NCBI GenBank assembly: GCA_963828215.1
Contig: CAWHFO010000065.1
Coordinates: forward strand, 1 to 64,000
Length of the DNA: 64,000 bases
Source: CAVTJL01 sp963828215
GTDB taxonomy: Bacteria > Pseudomonadota > Alphaproteobacteria > Geminicoccales > Geminicoccaceae
Reading direction: 5' to 3'
Shown here piece after piece: positions 8,719-17,913 of the stretch. The stretch's first letter is position 1. The number at the start of each line of letters is the position of its first letter. Below the pieces are notes generated by a model, which was not told where the DNA came from, did not search any database, and saw nothing but the letters and a program-made list of their open reading frames with translations. Made by a program: the position numbers and the translations under genes.

Positions 8719-9395
8719 GGATCGGCTCCAGCCAAGGCCGACGTCCCGCTGTCCGCCAGCCGCAACGCCGCCTCGAGAAAGGCCTTCAGCTTGGTCGGGT
8801 CCTTCACCCCGGGGCGGGCCTCTACGCCAGTCGACACATCGACGATCGGGGGGTGGAGGAGATCCACCGCCGCCTCGAGATTGGCAGCCGTGAGCCCGCC
8901 AGCCAGCGCCCAGGGTCGGCCCGGCGCCATGCCCTGCAGCAGGCGCCAGTCGAACGGCAGGCCATGACCGCCCGGCCAGGCGGCGTCCTTGGGCGGCTTG
9001 GCGTCGAACAGCAGCATGTCGGCAACGGTGGCGTAGGCGGGCACCTGTGCCAGGTCGTCGGCCTCCTGCACGCGGATGGCCTTCATGACGCGACAGCCGG
9101 TCCGCAGCGCCACGGCCTGGACACGCTCGGGCGTCTCGTCACCGTGAAGCTGGAGGATGTCGAGCGGTGCTGCGGCGAGCACGGCATCGAGCCAGGCGTC
9201 GGTCGGGTCCACGAACACGCCGACCGTCTGCACGCCGTCGGCCACACGGCGGATGAGGCCCGCGGCCTCGGCCGGCTCCAGCGAGCGCGGGGAGGGAGCA
9301 TAGAAAATGAAGCCCGTGAAGGCGGCACCCAGGGCGCAGGCCTGCGCGACCCGCTCAGGCTCGCGGAGGCCGCAGACCTTCACGCGCAGCGTCAT
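8715..9395 (-). CDS. trpF: phosphoribosylanthranilate isomerase
   Basis: TrpF converts phosphoribosyl-anthranilate to its ribulose form, the third step of tryptophan synthesis. The protein has 226 residues. The start ATG at 9395 gives the family opening VKVCGLREPE with the catalytic Cys. FVDPTDAWLDAVL, LQLHGDE and the closing VDVSTGVE are all present. The frame stays open far upstream, but that is only because pyrF sequence is read in the same frame after an insertion. It overlaps pyrF by 4 bases and trpB by 4. Confidence 0.95.
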   Translation of the reverse strand: MTLRVKVCGLREPERVAQACALGAAFTGFIFYAPSPRSLEPAEAAGLIRRVADGVQTVGVFVDPTDAWLDAVLAAAPLDILQLHGDETPERVQAVALRTGCRVMKAIRVQEADDLAQVPAYATVADMLLFDAKPPKDAAWPGGHGLPFDWRLLQGMAPGRPWALAGGLTAANLEAAVDLLHPPIVDVSTGVEARPGVKDPTKLKAFLEAALRLADSGTSALAGADP

Positions 9396-10110
9396 CGGTG
9401 CGCCTGCCCGAGGCTGGCGACGATCGCGGTGGCGGCGTCGCGCGGCGAGGCTGCGGCGGTGATCGGCCGCCCGACGACGAGGTAGTCGGCTCCGAGCAGC
9501 AGGGCCTCGGCGGGCGTCGTCGTCCGCTTCTGGTCGTCTCTGCCCCCGCCGCCAGGGCGGATGCCGGGCACGATCAGGCGAAAGTCGGGGCCGCAGGCCT
9601 CGCGGATCGCCTTGATCTCGAGCGGCGAGCAGACGACGCCGTCGAGCCCCGTCTCCTGAGCGAGGCGGGCGAGACGCACGGCCTGGTTGACCGGCGTGGC
9701 CGAGCACGCCGGTCGCCTCGAGATCGGCGGCGTCGAGGCTGGTCAGGACCGTGACCGCGATGACCCAGGGCCGGCCGGCACCCGATCCGGCGGCCTCGCG
9801 GGCGGCGCGCAGCATCGCCGGCCCGCCGGCCGCGTGAACGTTGACGATCCGGACGCCGAGGCCGGCCAGCGAGCGCATGGCTCCCGCCACCGTGTTCGGG
9901 ATGTCGTGCAGCTTGACGTCGAGAAAGACGGGCACGCCCGTGGCGACGACGGCGCGCACGCCGTGCCGGCCCCTGGGCCATGACGAGCTCCAGCCCGACC
10001 TTGACACCGCCGACCGTGCCCCGCAGCTCGCGGGCGAGCGTCAGGGCGCCGTCGAGATCAGGGCGGTCGAGGGCGCAGATGACGGGGTTCGCGAACATCG
10101 GGCTGGACAT
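9392..10110 (-). CDS. pyrF: orotidine-5'-phosphate decarboxylase, broken by two +1 insertions
   Basis: PyrF makes UMP by decarboxylating OMP. The start reads FANPVICALDRPDLD, then VGGVKVGLEL. The catalytic block FLDVKLHDIPNTV with the Asp-Lys-Asp network is intact, and the end holds LIVPGIRP and GADYLVVGRPIT. The frame changes near 9968 and near 9700, and one extra base explains each, so the real gene is probably whole. It is the first gene of the pyrF-trpFBA-accD-folC run and overlaps trpF by 4 bases. Placing pyrF ahead of trpF links pyrimidine and tryptophan genes in one transcript. Confidence 0.87.
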
Positions 10111-10234
10111 GGGGTCACGCGCGTCGATGGACTGGGCGGGGCAGGCGGAGGCGGCTTATAGCAGCTGGCCGGCGCCTTGCCAAAGGTGGCAGCTGGCTCG
10201 GTCCGGCCCCAGGTCGGGAGGAGCGCTCGGGAGC

Positions 10235-10408
10235 ATGGCCGCGGTTGGTTGCCTGATGCCGATTCTCCTGGCGCTGGCCGGAGCGGTGCTCGGCCATGTC
10301 GGGGCCGGCACTGCGGGCGCAATGTGGGGCCTGGGGCTGGGCCTCGTCGGCGGCGGGGGGATCGGGCTGTTCGTGCTGCGTCTCTTCGGCCAGCTGCGGC
10401 AGCGCTGA
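10235..10408 (+). CDS. small two-span membrane protein, 57 residues
   Basis: This is a short Gly-rich hydrophobic protein with two likely membrane spans (about residues 7-24 and 28-49) and a short basic tail ending RLFGQLRQR. The ATG follows TCGGGAG and another GGGAG. The gene lies divergently from pyrF and convergently with the flavin oxidase gene. I do not recognise the family. It may be a real small inner-membrane protein, but its size and simple composition keep confidence low. Confidence 0.45.
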   Translation: MAAVGCLMPILLALAGAVLGHVGAGTAGAMWGLGLGLVGGGGIGLFVLRLFGQLRQR

Positions 10409-10437
10409 GCCGCCGACCCGCGCAAGGACGGGGTCGG

Positions 10438-11551
10438 TCAGGCCGCCGCCTTGCCGGCCAGCCAGCGCGCGAAGGTCTCCTGCCCGAGGGAGCCGGTCAG
10501 CCGCTCCGCCGTCCGCTCGCCGACCAGGGCCCCGAACTTGAAGCCATGGCCGGAGAAGCCGGTGAGGACCAGCGCCTTCCCCTCGGCGCGGGCGGTGAAC
10601 GCCTCGTCCGGCGAGCAGGTATAGAAGCAGACCCGTGGCTCGATGCGCTCATAGCGGTCGGCATCGCGGAGGCGGCGGCCGGCGAGCCGCATGACCTCCT
10701 GGATCTCGGCCTCCGTGGCGGCACGGTCGCCATCCGGATCACCCCCCAAAGTGAAGCGGTGGTCCCCGAACTTGAGATCGGTCCCGCCGACCGGCGGAAT
10801 CAGATAGAAGATGCTGGACTCGCTGGAGACGACGTCGCTCAGCACCGGTGCTCGGGTCCATGCGGCCCTCTGCTCGGCCGGCGGCCGCATGTAGATCACG
10901 ACTTGGCGCGACGGCACGGCCCGGGCCGCGACCGCCGGCACGAGCCGGCTGGTCCAGGCACCCGCCGCGACCAGCAGCGCGTCGGCCGAGTCCATGCGGC
11001 CATCCTCGAGGCGGACGGCAGCCCGTGCGGGGTCGATCCTCGACGACGCGCGCTTCCCCATGCAGGGCATGGCCTCGTGCCCGGAGAAGGCCGATAAGGC
11101 CCTGCACGATACGGTCGGCGAAGAGGGCGCCCCCCGACGGCGTGAGCAGCGCAAAGGGCACTCGTCGCGGATCGTACATCGGGAACCGATACGCGACCGC
11201 CTCGCCGTCGAGGGTCTCATATGTCACCCCGAGCAGGTCCAGGGACCGCCGCGAGGCGGTCAGCCAGATGTCATCCGGCGGCGCGATCGTGAGGTGGCCG
11301 GTCTCCACATAGTGCCTGGTGCCGAGATCCGCCCAGAGCCGCTCCCAAGCCCGGAACGCCTCGCCGATCATGCAGGCGTAGCCGTGGTCCGTGCCGTAGG
11401 AATAGCGGATGACCCGGTGACGGTCGACCGACGAGGCGCGGGGGCTCGGCAGGCTGTCCTGCTCGTAGACCACGGGCTCGTGTCCGGCGCGGGCGAGAGC
11501 CCAGGCCGAGGCCAGCCCCATGATGCCGGCACCGACGACAATGACCCTCAT
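10438..11551 (-). CDS. FAD-dependent amine oxidase (sarcosine oxidase / N-methyltryptophan oxidase type), broken by one +1 insertion
   Basis: This is a flavoenzyme of the monomeric sarcosine oxidase and SolA family, which oxidises N-methyl amino acids to amine, formaldehyde and hydrogen peroxide. The Rossmann motif VVGAGIMGLASAWALARAG starts at residue 4, followed by the family segment VDRHRVIRYSYG. Near the C-terminus are CFYTCSPDE, with the Cys that usually binds FAD covalently, and TGFSGHGFKFG. The frame changes near 11037 and one extra base explains it. The exact substrate cannot be told from sequence. It stands alone between the small membrane protein gene and lapA. Confidence 0.82.
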
Positions 11552-11634
11552 GCCTGGCCCTCCAGGTGGGCGGCGACGAGCTGCGAGGGCGACCTGGGCG
11601 GGGCAGCCCGGTCAGGCCGCGCAAGGAGCGTGCC

Positions 11635-11985
11635 TCAGCGCGCCGGTGCCGCCAGAGCCAGGCTCTCGCGCCGCGCCGCTCGGTTCTGCTCCTCGGCGCG
11701 CAGCTCCGCCTCACGACGCGCGACGGCCTCGGCCTCGAGGGTCTTCACCCGTCGCCGGTTGCGGCCGGCATGACGACGGAAGCGCCAAGCGCCCAGCCAG
11801 GTCGCGAGCCCACCCAGGACGACACCGACGACGAGGCTGATCAGGACGATGCCGAAGAGCGGCAGGGCGACACTGAAGGGCGTCGGATAGAAGCTGACGG
11901 TGACGGGCTCGCGGTTGGCGATCGCGAAGGCGATGGCCACGACGATGCCCGCAACGGCGAGGATCAGGCGGACGAGCTTGGTCAT
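11635..11985 (-). CDS. lapA: LapA-domain (DUF1049) inner-membrane protein
   Basis: The protein has 116 residues with two membrane spans (about 6-24 and 41-63) and the family segment ANREPVTVSFYP between them. A basic, Arg- and Ala-rich cytoplasmic tail with coiled-coil character follows (about 70-116). LapA-type proteins help set lipopolysaccharide levels in enteric bacteria; in alphaproteobacteria the role is less clear. The ATG at 11985 gives the family start MTKLVRL. It lies 31 bases after ihfB on the same strand, an order often seen in alphaproteobacteria. Confidence 0.88.
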   Translation of the reverse strand: MTKLVRLILAVAGIVVAIAFAIANREPVTVSFYPTPFSVALPLFGIVLISLVVGVVLGGLATWLGAWRFRRHAGRNRRRVKTLEAEAVARREAELRAEEQNRAARRESLALAAPAR

Positions 11986-12016
11986 GGGGGCGTGAGACCT
12001 TCGCTGCTGCTGCCGA

Positions 12017-12298
12017 TCACTTGGCATTGAGCCGCTCGCGCAGCTCCTTGCCGGTCTTGAAGTAGGGCACGGCTTTGTCCGGAACCTGGACCTCGTTCCC
12101 GGTGCGCGGATTTCGGCCGACCCGAGCGTTGCGCGGCCGCACCGAGAAGGCGCCGAAGCCCCGGAGCTCGACCCGGTCGCCGCGCGCGAGCGCGGCGCCG
12201 ATCTCCTCGAACACGGTCGCGACGATGCGCTCCACGTCACGTAGATAGAGATGGGGGTTGGCCACGGCGAGACGCTTGATGAGATCCGACTTGGTCAT
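12017..12298 (-). CDS. ihfB: integration host factor subunit beta
   Basis: IhfB is one half of the DNA-bending heterodimer IHF, which shapes promoters, replication origins and recombination sites. The protein has 93 residues. MTKSDLIKRLA and the helices after it, then RVELRGFGAFSVR and the DNA-intercalating arm region GRNPRTGNEV, are all typical of the beta subunit. It lies downstream of rpsA on the same strand, separated by 178 bases that contain a strong hairpin. Confidence 0.96.
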   Translation of the reverse strand: MTKSDLIKRLAVANPHLYLRDVERIVATVFEEIGAALARGDRVELRGFGAFSVRPRNARVGRNPRTGNEVQVPDKAVPYFKTGKELRERLNAK

Positions 12299-12420
12299 CT
12301 CTGCTGTTGGACCCCGGCCGTCGCCTGTTCCACCCGCGGCGCGTTTCGGCGCTCATCTGCCGTCGACCCTGCCAGACGGGTCCCCGAGGGTCAAGCGAGG
12401 CCGGGCGGTCCCGGAGACGG

Positions 12421-12447
12421 GAACGGCCGGGCGGGACCCGGCCGTTC
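12421..12447 (-). terminator. strong hairpin after rpsA, possible terminator or 3' end
   Basis: GAACGGCCGGG pairs perfectly with CCCGGCCGTTC, an 11-base-pair stem with a 5-base loop, 30 bases after the rpsA stop. There is no run of T after it on the minus strand, so it could be an intrinsic terminator of weak type, an RNA-stabilising 3' structure, or a processing site before ihfB. Confidence 0.5.
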
Positions 12448-12476
12448 GACGATGACGGGCGCTCGCCAGGGAGGGC

Positions 12477-14231
12477 TCAGCCCTCCTCGGCGTCCGGCTT
12501 GGACACCTCCTCGTCGCCCTTGCCCTCGCCCTGCTTCTGGCGGAGAGCGGCGCCCAGGATGTCGCCGAGCGAGGCCCCGCTGTCCGAGGAGCCGTACTCG
12601 GCCATCGCCTGCTTCTCGTCCTCGATCTCGAGCGCCTTGACCGAGAGCGTCAGGCGCCGGTTCAGCGCGTCGATGTTGAGGACCTTGGCATCGAGCTTCT
12701 CGCCGACGGCGAACCTGTCGGGGCGCTGGGCATCCCGGTCGCGCGACAGCTCGGTCTTGCGGATGAAGCCCGTGGCGCCGGAATGGGTGGAGACCTCGAC
12801 CCCCGAGGGCGTCACCTCGGTCACCGTGCAGGTGATGCGCTCGCCCTTCTTGATGCCGGCGATGGCTTCCTTGAAGGGATCCTCGCCGAGCTGCTTGATG
12901 CCGAGGGAGATGCGCTCCTTGTCGACGTCGACGTCCAGCACCTGGGCCTTGACCACGTCGCCCTTGCTGAAGCGCTTGACCGCCTCCTCGCCGGACTCCT
13001 GCCAGTCGAGGTCGGAAAGGTGGACCATGCCGTCGATCTCGTTGTCGAGCCCGACGAAGAGGCCGAACTCGGTGATATTCTTGATCTCGCCCTCGATCGT
13101 CGAGCCCACGGGATGGCTCTCGAGGAAGGCCTCCCAGGGGTTGCCCAGGCATTGCTTGAGACCGAGGCTGATCCGCCGCTTCTCGGGATCGACCTCGAGC
13201 ACCATCACCTCGACCTCCTGGCTGGTCGAGACGATCTTGCCGGGATGGACGTTCTTCTTCGTCCAGCTCATCTCCGAGACATGGACGAGACCCTCGACGC
13301 CCGCCTCGAGCTCCACGAAGGCGCCGTAGTCGGTGATGTTGGTGACGCGGCCCTTGAATTTCGTGCCGACCGGATATTTGAGCTCGACACCCTCCCAGGG
13401 ATCGGCCTCGAGCTGCTTCATGCCGAGCGAGATGCGCTGCGTCTCACGGTTGAAGCGGATCACCTGGACCTTGACGTTCTGGCCGACCTGCAGGACGTCG
13501 GACGGGTGGTTGACCCGGCGCCAGGAGATGTCGGTGACGTGGAGCAGCCCATCCAGGCCGCCGAGATCGACGAAACCGCCATAGTCGGTGATGTTCTTGA
13601 CGACGCCGTCGAGGATCTGACCTTCCTTCAGGCTGGCCAGGAGCTCGTCGCGCTGCTCCTTGCGACTCTCCTCGAGGACCGCGCGGCGGGAGACGACGAT
13701 GTTGCCCCGCCGCCGGTCCATCTTGAGGATCTGGAAGGGCTCGGTCTTGTTGAGAAGCGGCGTGACGTCCCGCACCGGGCGGATGTCGACCTGGCTGCCC
13801 GGCAGGAACGCCACGGCACCGCCGAGGTCGACCGCGAAGCCACCCTTGACCCGGCCGAAGATGTGGCCCTCGACCTTGCCCACCTCGTTGAACGCGCGCT
13901 CCAGCCGGTTCCAGCTCTCCTCGCGGCGCGCCTTGTCACGCGACAGGACCGCCTCACCGCTCCGGTTCTCGAACCGCTCGACATATACCTCGACCGTGTC
14001 GCCGATCCGCACCTCCGGCGACTGGCCGTGCCCGGTGAACTCCTTGAGCGGCACCCGCCCTTCGGACTTCAGCCCCACATCGACGATCACCTCGTCGCTA
14101 TCGATATCTACGACCGTGCCCTTGACGACGGTGCCTTCCAGGCGGCCCGACGCTCCCAGGGTCTCGTCGAGCATGGCCGCAAACTCGTCATGCGTGGCGC
14201 GAGGCTCGACCGTGGCGATACTCTCCGACAT
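12477..14231 (-). CDS. rpsA: 30S ribosomal protein S1
   Basis: S1 binds mRNA and helps it load on the small subunit. The protein has 584 residues and six S1 (OB-fold) domains in a row. The last four show the typical NITDYGGFVDLGGLDGLLH, NITDYGAFVELEAGVEGL, NITEFGLFVGLDNEIDGM type repeats. The tail after the sixth domain is Asp/Glu-rich. It follows cmk on the same strand, the classic cmk-rpsA-ihfB order. Confidence 0.98.
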   Translation of the reverse strand: MSESIATVEPRATHDEFAAMLDETLGASGRLEGTVVKGTVVDIDSDEVIVDVGLKSEGRVPLKEFTGHGQSPEVRIGDTVEVYVERFENRSGEAVLSRDKARREESWNRLERAFNEVGKVEGHIFGRVKGGFAVDLGGAVAFLPGSQVDIRPVRDVTPLLNKTEPFQILKMDRRRGNIVVSRRAVLEESRKEQRDELLASLKEGQILDGVVKNITDYGGFVDLGGLDGLLHVTDISWRRVNHPSDVLQVGQNVKVQVIRFNRETQRISLGMKQLEADPWEGVELKYPVGTKFKGRVTNITDYGAFVELEAGVEGLVHVSEMSWTKKNVHPGKIVSTSQEVEVMVLEVDPEKRRISLGLKQCLGNPWEAFLESHPVGSTIEGEIKNITEFGLFVGLDNEIDGMVHLSDLDWQESGEEAVKRFSKGDVVKAQVLDVDVDKERISLGIKQLGEDPFKEAIAGIKKGERITCTVTEVTPSGVEVSTHSGATGFIRKTELSRDRDAQRPDRFAVGEKLDAKVLNIDALNRRLTLSVKALEIEDEKQAMAEYGSSDSGASLGDILGAALRQKQGEGKGDEEVSKPDAEEG

Positions 14232-14287
14232 TCCTGCTCCAAGATGCCCGCTCCGACAGGTCGGGCGGGGTTCGGGTTGATGCGCTC

Positions 14288-14962
14288 TCAGCGCCCAGCC
14301 GACGGAGCCGCGGGCCGCCCGGCGCCGAGGACCTTCTCGACCTCGTGGAGGACCGCCCTGAAGGCGGCGTCCGCATCGAGATCCGTGGTGTCGAGCACCC
14401 AGGCGCCGTCAGCGACTCGCAGAGGTGCCACCGCACGATCCTCGTCGCGGCGATCACGCTCCATGACCTCGGCCAGGACGCGCGCGTATATAGGCGTGTC
14501 GCTCCGGAGCCGCAACTCCTCGAAGCGCCGCCGCGCCCGCTCGTCCAGGCTCGCGGTGACGAAGATCTTGATGGCCGAGTCGGGGCACACGACGGTGCCG
14601 ATGTCCCGGCCCGCGAGGACCGCCCCCGGCGGCCGGGCGGCGAACCGGCGCTGGAAGGGCAGGAAGGCGTCGCGCACCGCCGGATGGGCGGCGACCTTGG
14701 ACGCTGCCTGGCCCAGCCGCTCGCCGCGCAGCCGCGTCTCGTCCACGTCCTCGGGCTCGAGCGCCTCGGCCTCGGCCTTTGCCGCGCCGGGATCGGCGGG
14801 GTCGAGGCCGCGCTCCAGCACGCGCCGACCGACGGCCCGATAGAGGAGCCCGGTATCGAGGAAATGGAAGCCGAGCCGCCGGGCGAGGCGGCGGGCGACG
14901 GTGCTCTTGCCCGAGCCCGCCGGACCGTCGATGGCGACGACCGGAACCGGGAGGTCGCTCAA
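14288..14962 (-). CDS. cmk: cytidylate kinase
   Basis: Cmk phosphorylates CMP and dCMP. The P-loop IDGPAGSGKST lies near the N-terminus, followed by FLDTGLLYRAVG, the CMP-binding GRDIGTVVCPDS and the lid region RDRRDEDRAVAPL. I chose the TTG at 14962 as start: it overlaps the aroA stop as TTGA and gives a 224-residue protein of normal length. The frame continues open into aroA, but only because of the insertion in that gene. Part of aroA-cmk-rpsA. Confidence 0.93.
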   Translation of the reverse strand: MSDLPVPVVAIDGPAGSGKSTVARRLARRLGFHFLDTGLLYRAVGRRVLERGLDPADPGAAKAEAEALEPEDVDETRLRGERLGQAASKVAAHPAVRDAFLPFQRRFAARPPGAVLAGRDIGTVVCPDSAIKIFVTASLDERARRRFEELRLRSDTPIYARVLAEVMERDRRDEDRAVAPLRVADGAWVLDTTDLDADAAFRAVLHEVEKVLGAGRPAAPSAGR

Positions 14963-16291
14963 AGCGGCAGCCCCAAAGGCGCAATATGGGCGCCGATGCC
15001 GTTCATCAGCGCCTCGAACCCGGGAAAGCTCGTCCCGATCGCCTCGGCACCCCGAACGTCGACGGGCTCCTCGGAGAGGCCGCCGAGCACGAGGAAGCTC
15101 ATGGCGATCCGGTGGTCGAGCCGGGCGTCGATGACGGCACCGCCGCGCGGCCGCGTCCCGCCCTCGACGATGAGATCGTCGCCCTCGATCGAGACCGCAG
15201 ACGCCACAGGCGGCGAGGCCCTCGGCCATCACGGCAAGGCGGTCGCTCTCCTTGACGCGGAGCTCGCCGAGCCCTCGCATGAGGGTGCGGCCCTGCGCCC
15301 GCGCCGCGACGACCGCCAGGACCGGATACTCGTCGATCATGGTGGGTGCACGGGCGGCGGGCACCTCGACGCCCCTGAGCGGCCCGCCGCGGACAAGGAG
15401 GTCGCCGATCTCCTCCCCGGCGGCCGTGCCCGCGTTCCGGGCCTCGATGGCAGCACCCATCTCGCGCAGCGTGGTGACGAGGCCGGTGCGCAGCGGATTG
15501 AGGCCGACGCCCTCGAGAGTCACCGTCGATCCGGGCGTGGCGGCGGCGGCGGCCAGCGCGAAGGCGGCGGAGGAGGGATCGCCCGGCACGCGGAAGGAGG
15601 ACGGCCGCAGCTCGGGCTGCCCCTCGATCGTGACGGTCACGGAGCCGTCGGCGTCGACGGTCCGCTCCAGGACGGCGCCCATGCCGGCCAGCATGCGCTC
15701 GGTGTGGTCGCGCGAGGGCAGGGGCTCGATCACGGAGGTGCGGCCGGCCGCATGCAGGCCGGCCAGCAGCACAGCCGACTTGACCTGGGCCGATGCGACC
15801 TTCGAGCGCCATACGAGCGGCAGGAGGTCGCTGCGTCCGCTGACGGCGAGCGGGAGGCGGCTACCCGATCGCGCGAGAAAGCCGGCACCCATGGCGGCGA
15901 GCGGCTCGATCACGCGGCCCATCGGCCGGGAGCGCAGGCTCGCGTCTCCGGTCAGGAAGCTCGTGAAGGGGTGGCCGGCGAGGAGGCCCATCAGGAGGCG
16001 GGCTCCCGTGCCGGCGTTGCCGAGATCCAGAAGCTCCGCAGGCTCGGCCAGGCCGCCGACCCCGACGCCGTGAACGCGCCAGCGGCCGGGCTCGTCGCGG
16101 ATCACCTCGGCGCCGAGCGCCCGCAGAGCGCGGGCCGTCGCCATGACGTCCTCGCCCTCGAGCAGGCCCTCGATCCGGCTTTCGCCGACGGCCATGGCCG
16201 CGAACATCAGCGCCCGGTGCGAGATCGACTTGTCACCGGGCAGCGTGACCCTGCCCTCGAGCGCTGCGTGCGGAGAGGCTCGCAGTTGCAT
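14959..16291 (-). CDS. aroA: 3-phosphoshikimate 1-carboxyvinyltransferase, broken by one +1 insertion
   Basis: AroA (EPSP synthase) makes EPSP from shikimate 3-phosphate and PEP. LPGDKSISHRALMFAA, LGNAGTGARLL, GDASLRSRPMGR and APTMIDEYPVL with LRVKESDRL are the family landmarks. The frame changes near 15200 within GLAACGV; removing one base joins it to VSIEGDDLIVEGG and a normal end, DHRIAMSFLVLG to FPGFEALMNGIG. The Gly in LGNAGTG, rather than Ala, is the class I glyphosate-sensitive type. It overlaps cmk by 4 bases and is divergent from the TIGR02300 gene. Confidence 0.92.
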
Positions 16292-16449
16292 GTCGGAGAT
16301 CCGGATCCCGGGCGGTTGTGGCGGACCAAGGACAGCACGATATAGCGCCGTCGGTCACGCTTCGATGGTCTGGAATTTGCTTTTGACAGCCCTGGGCGAA
16401 CATGGCAATCGCCTTGCCCCGTTCTCAGGGCCCCGAGGAGGATCCCTTC

Positions 16450-16845
16450 ATGGCCAAGCCGGAGTGGGGCACGAAACGCACGTGCCAGTCCTGCGGCGCC
16501 CGCTTCTACGATTTCGGCCGCTCGCCGATCACGTGCCCCGTCTGCAACGCGGTGTTCGACGTCGAGACCCTGGCGCGGGCGCGGCGCAGCCGGCCGACGG
16601 CGCGGCTTGCCGAAGAGGCTCACGAGCCGGCCGTCGTCGAGGCCGAGCTGCCCGACGAGGCGGACGCCGAGGTCGAGGATGTCGGCGACGACGACGCCGA
16701 GGAGACGGTCGTGGCCGGCGACGCCGTGGCCGACGAGGAGGAAGAGGAGGAGGACCACCTGATCGAGGACACGGCCGATCTCGGCGAGGACGACGATGTG
16801 AGCGACGTCATCGAGGGCGACATCGACGACGACGAGCGGCACTGA
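16450..16845 (+). CDS. TIGR02300 / FYDLN-acid family protein
   Basis: The protein has 131 residues. The first 45 hold a zinc-ribbon-like segment TKRTCQSCGARFYDFGR and ITCPVCNAVFD with four Cys (CQSC and CPVC). The rest is a long Asp/Glu tail. This family is found in alphaproteobacteria, often next to aroA and cmk as here; its role is unknown. The ATG at 16450 follows GAGGAGG. A TTGACA at 16383 could be the -35 of its promoter but the -10 is poor. Confidence 0.93.
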   Translation: MAKPEWGTKRTCQSCGARFYDFGRSPITCPVCNAVFDVETLARARRSRPTARLAEEAHEPAVVEAELPDEADAEVEDVGDDDAEETVVAGDAVADEEEEEEDHLIEDTADLGEDDDVSDVIEGDIDDDERH

Positions 16846-16912
16846 TATCGGGGCTTGCCTTCGATGCGCGACTTCTCTACCTGACTGCGCGCATCGTCTC
16901 CCGACGACCGGT

Positions 16913-16988
<76 letters not shown>

Positions 16989-17092
16989 ACAAATTCAGAC
17001 CTTCCTAGAGATCCGGCGATCAGGAGCGGTCGTGGCCGCAGGACCAGGATCCTGCTCGTCACCCAGATCCCGATTCTCGGTGCGGGCGCAGC

Positions 17093-17677
17093 TCAGCACT
17101 CGTGCACCGTCTGCGAGACTCGCTCGGCCTCCAGGGTGGTGAGCACGAGCTTGCCGCCGAAACGGTGCTCCGGTGTGCAGTCCGGGTGCGAGCGGCACCA
17201 GGCGATCTGTTGCCGGGCCACGTCGAGAAGCTCGGCGGGATCGCGGACCTCGGCCGGGAAGCTGTCGTCGTTGGGAGCCAGATGGAGCCCTGGACCGAGC
17301 TCGACGCCGCGGTCGTCGAGGTGGCTGTGAACGGCTCGCATGCACCGCTGGCGCTCGGACCAGCCGACCATGCCTATCTCGGGTGTTGCCCCTTCCGGAA
17401 AGCCCGCCAGACGGTCTCGCATCGCCTCGACGATGGCCCCGTACAGGGCCGGCGCGGCGTCCGCCGCCTCGTCGAAGCCGGCGAGCCCGAAGTCGTCAAG
17501 AGCGGTGGCGAAGGCCGTCAGGGCCTCCAGCGTGCCCCGGCCGAAGACGACGAGCCCGAGCACGGCGTTCGGGATCACCTTGGCGACGTGTGCCCAATGC
17601 CCAGCGCGCGGCTGCCAGACGGTGTCCGCGACGAGATACGCCCGTCGCTTGCCGACGCTCAGGGCCAGCACCGTCAC
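17093..17677 (-). CDS. proteasome/HslV-like Ntn-hydrolase family protein, orphan
   Basis: The protein has 194 residues and starts Met-Thr at a GTG codon. After removal of Met, Thr would be residue 1, as in HslV and proteasome beta subunits. An Asp sits at mature position 17 in VADTVW, the place of the conserved Asp17. A Lys sits at about position 32 in HVAKV, one residue from the usual Lys33. The next stretch, LGLVVFGRGTLEALTAF, matches the HslV strand-turn-helix with its Gly-rich turn. The rest is divergent and lacks a clear GSG motif. Inferred role: an N-terminal-nucleophile peptidase or self-processing protein. No hslU or proteasome genes lie nearby. Its start overlaps the stop of the gene at 17674 (GTGA). 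The family call is my own by-eye alignment. Confidence 0.6.
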   Translation of the reverse strand: MTVLALSVGKRRAYLVADTVWQPRAGHWAHVAKVIPNAVLGLVVFGRGTLEALTAFATALDDFGLAGFDEAADAAPALYGAIVEAMRDRLAGFPEGATPEIGMVGWSERQRCMRAVHSHLDDRGVELGPGLHLAPNDDSFPAEVRDPAELLDVARQQIAWCRSHPDCTPEHRFGGKLVLTTLEAERVSQTVHEC

Positions 17678-17913
17678 GCCATGGGGCTCCCGAAGCTCGT
17701 GATGGTCCCGAGGAGCGCGCCCGCGTTGCTGCGGGACGCTCGCATGATCCGCAGATGAGGAAACGCCTTCGCTAGCTCGGCCAGCGCGTCGAGCCGCGCC
17801 AACTGGTCCTGCTGCGCGCCCATGCCGTGATCCAGCGCACCGATGGGTGCGTGTCCTTTGCCCGACGCTGCGTCGAGCTTCGCTCCTGCGTGTGGGTCGT
17901 GGTTCGATGACAT
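17674..17913 (-). CDS. small protein upstream of the Ntn-hydrolase-like gene, hypothetical
   Basis: This 79-residue protein is not one I recognise. Residues 1-33 are Gly-, Ala- and His-rich and look disordered. Residues 34-55 (QQDQLARLDALAELAKAF) look like an amphipathic helix, and the end is Ser- and Gly-rich. It overlaps the HslV-like gene by 4 bases and would be translated first, so it may be a partner, substrate or regulator of that protein. A weak alternative is that it is only a leader frame. Confidence 0.5.
   Translation of the reverse strand: MSSNHDPHAGAKLDAASGKGHAPIGALDHGMGAQQDQLARLDALAELAKAFPHLRIMRASRSNAGALLGTITSFGSPMA

Noticed and set aside
8715..10007. A single long frame covering trpF and part of pyrF, as if fused
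   Set aside because: The upstream part is out-of-place pyrF sequence joined by an insertion; trpF has its own ATG at 9395.
14288..16291. An AroA-Cmk fusion protein
   Set aside because: The join arises from the +1 insertion in aroA; the true aroA end and a TTG start for cmk overlap at 14959-14962.
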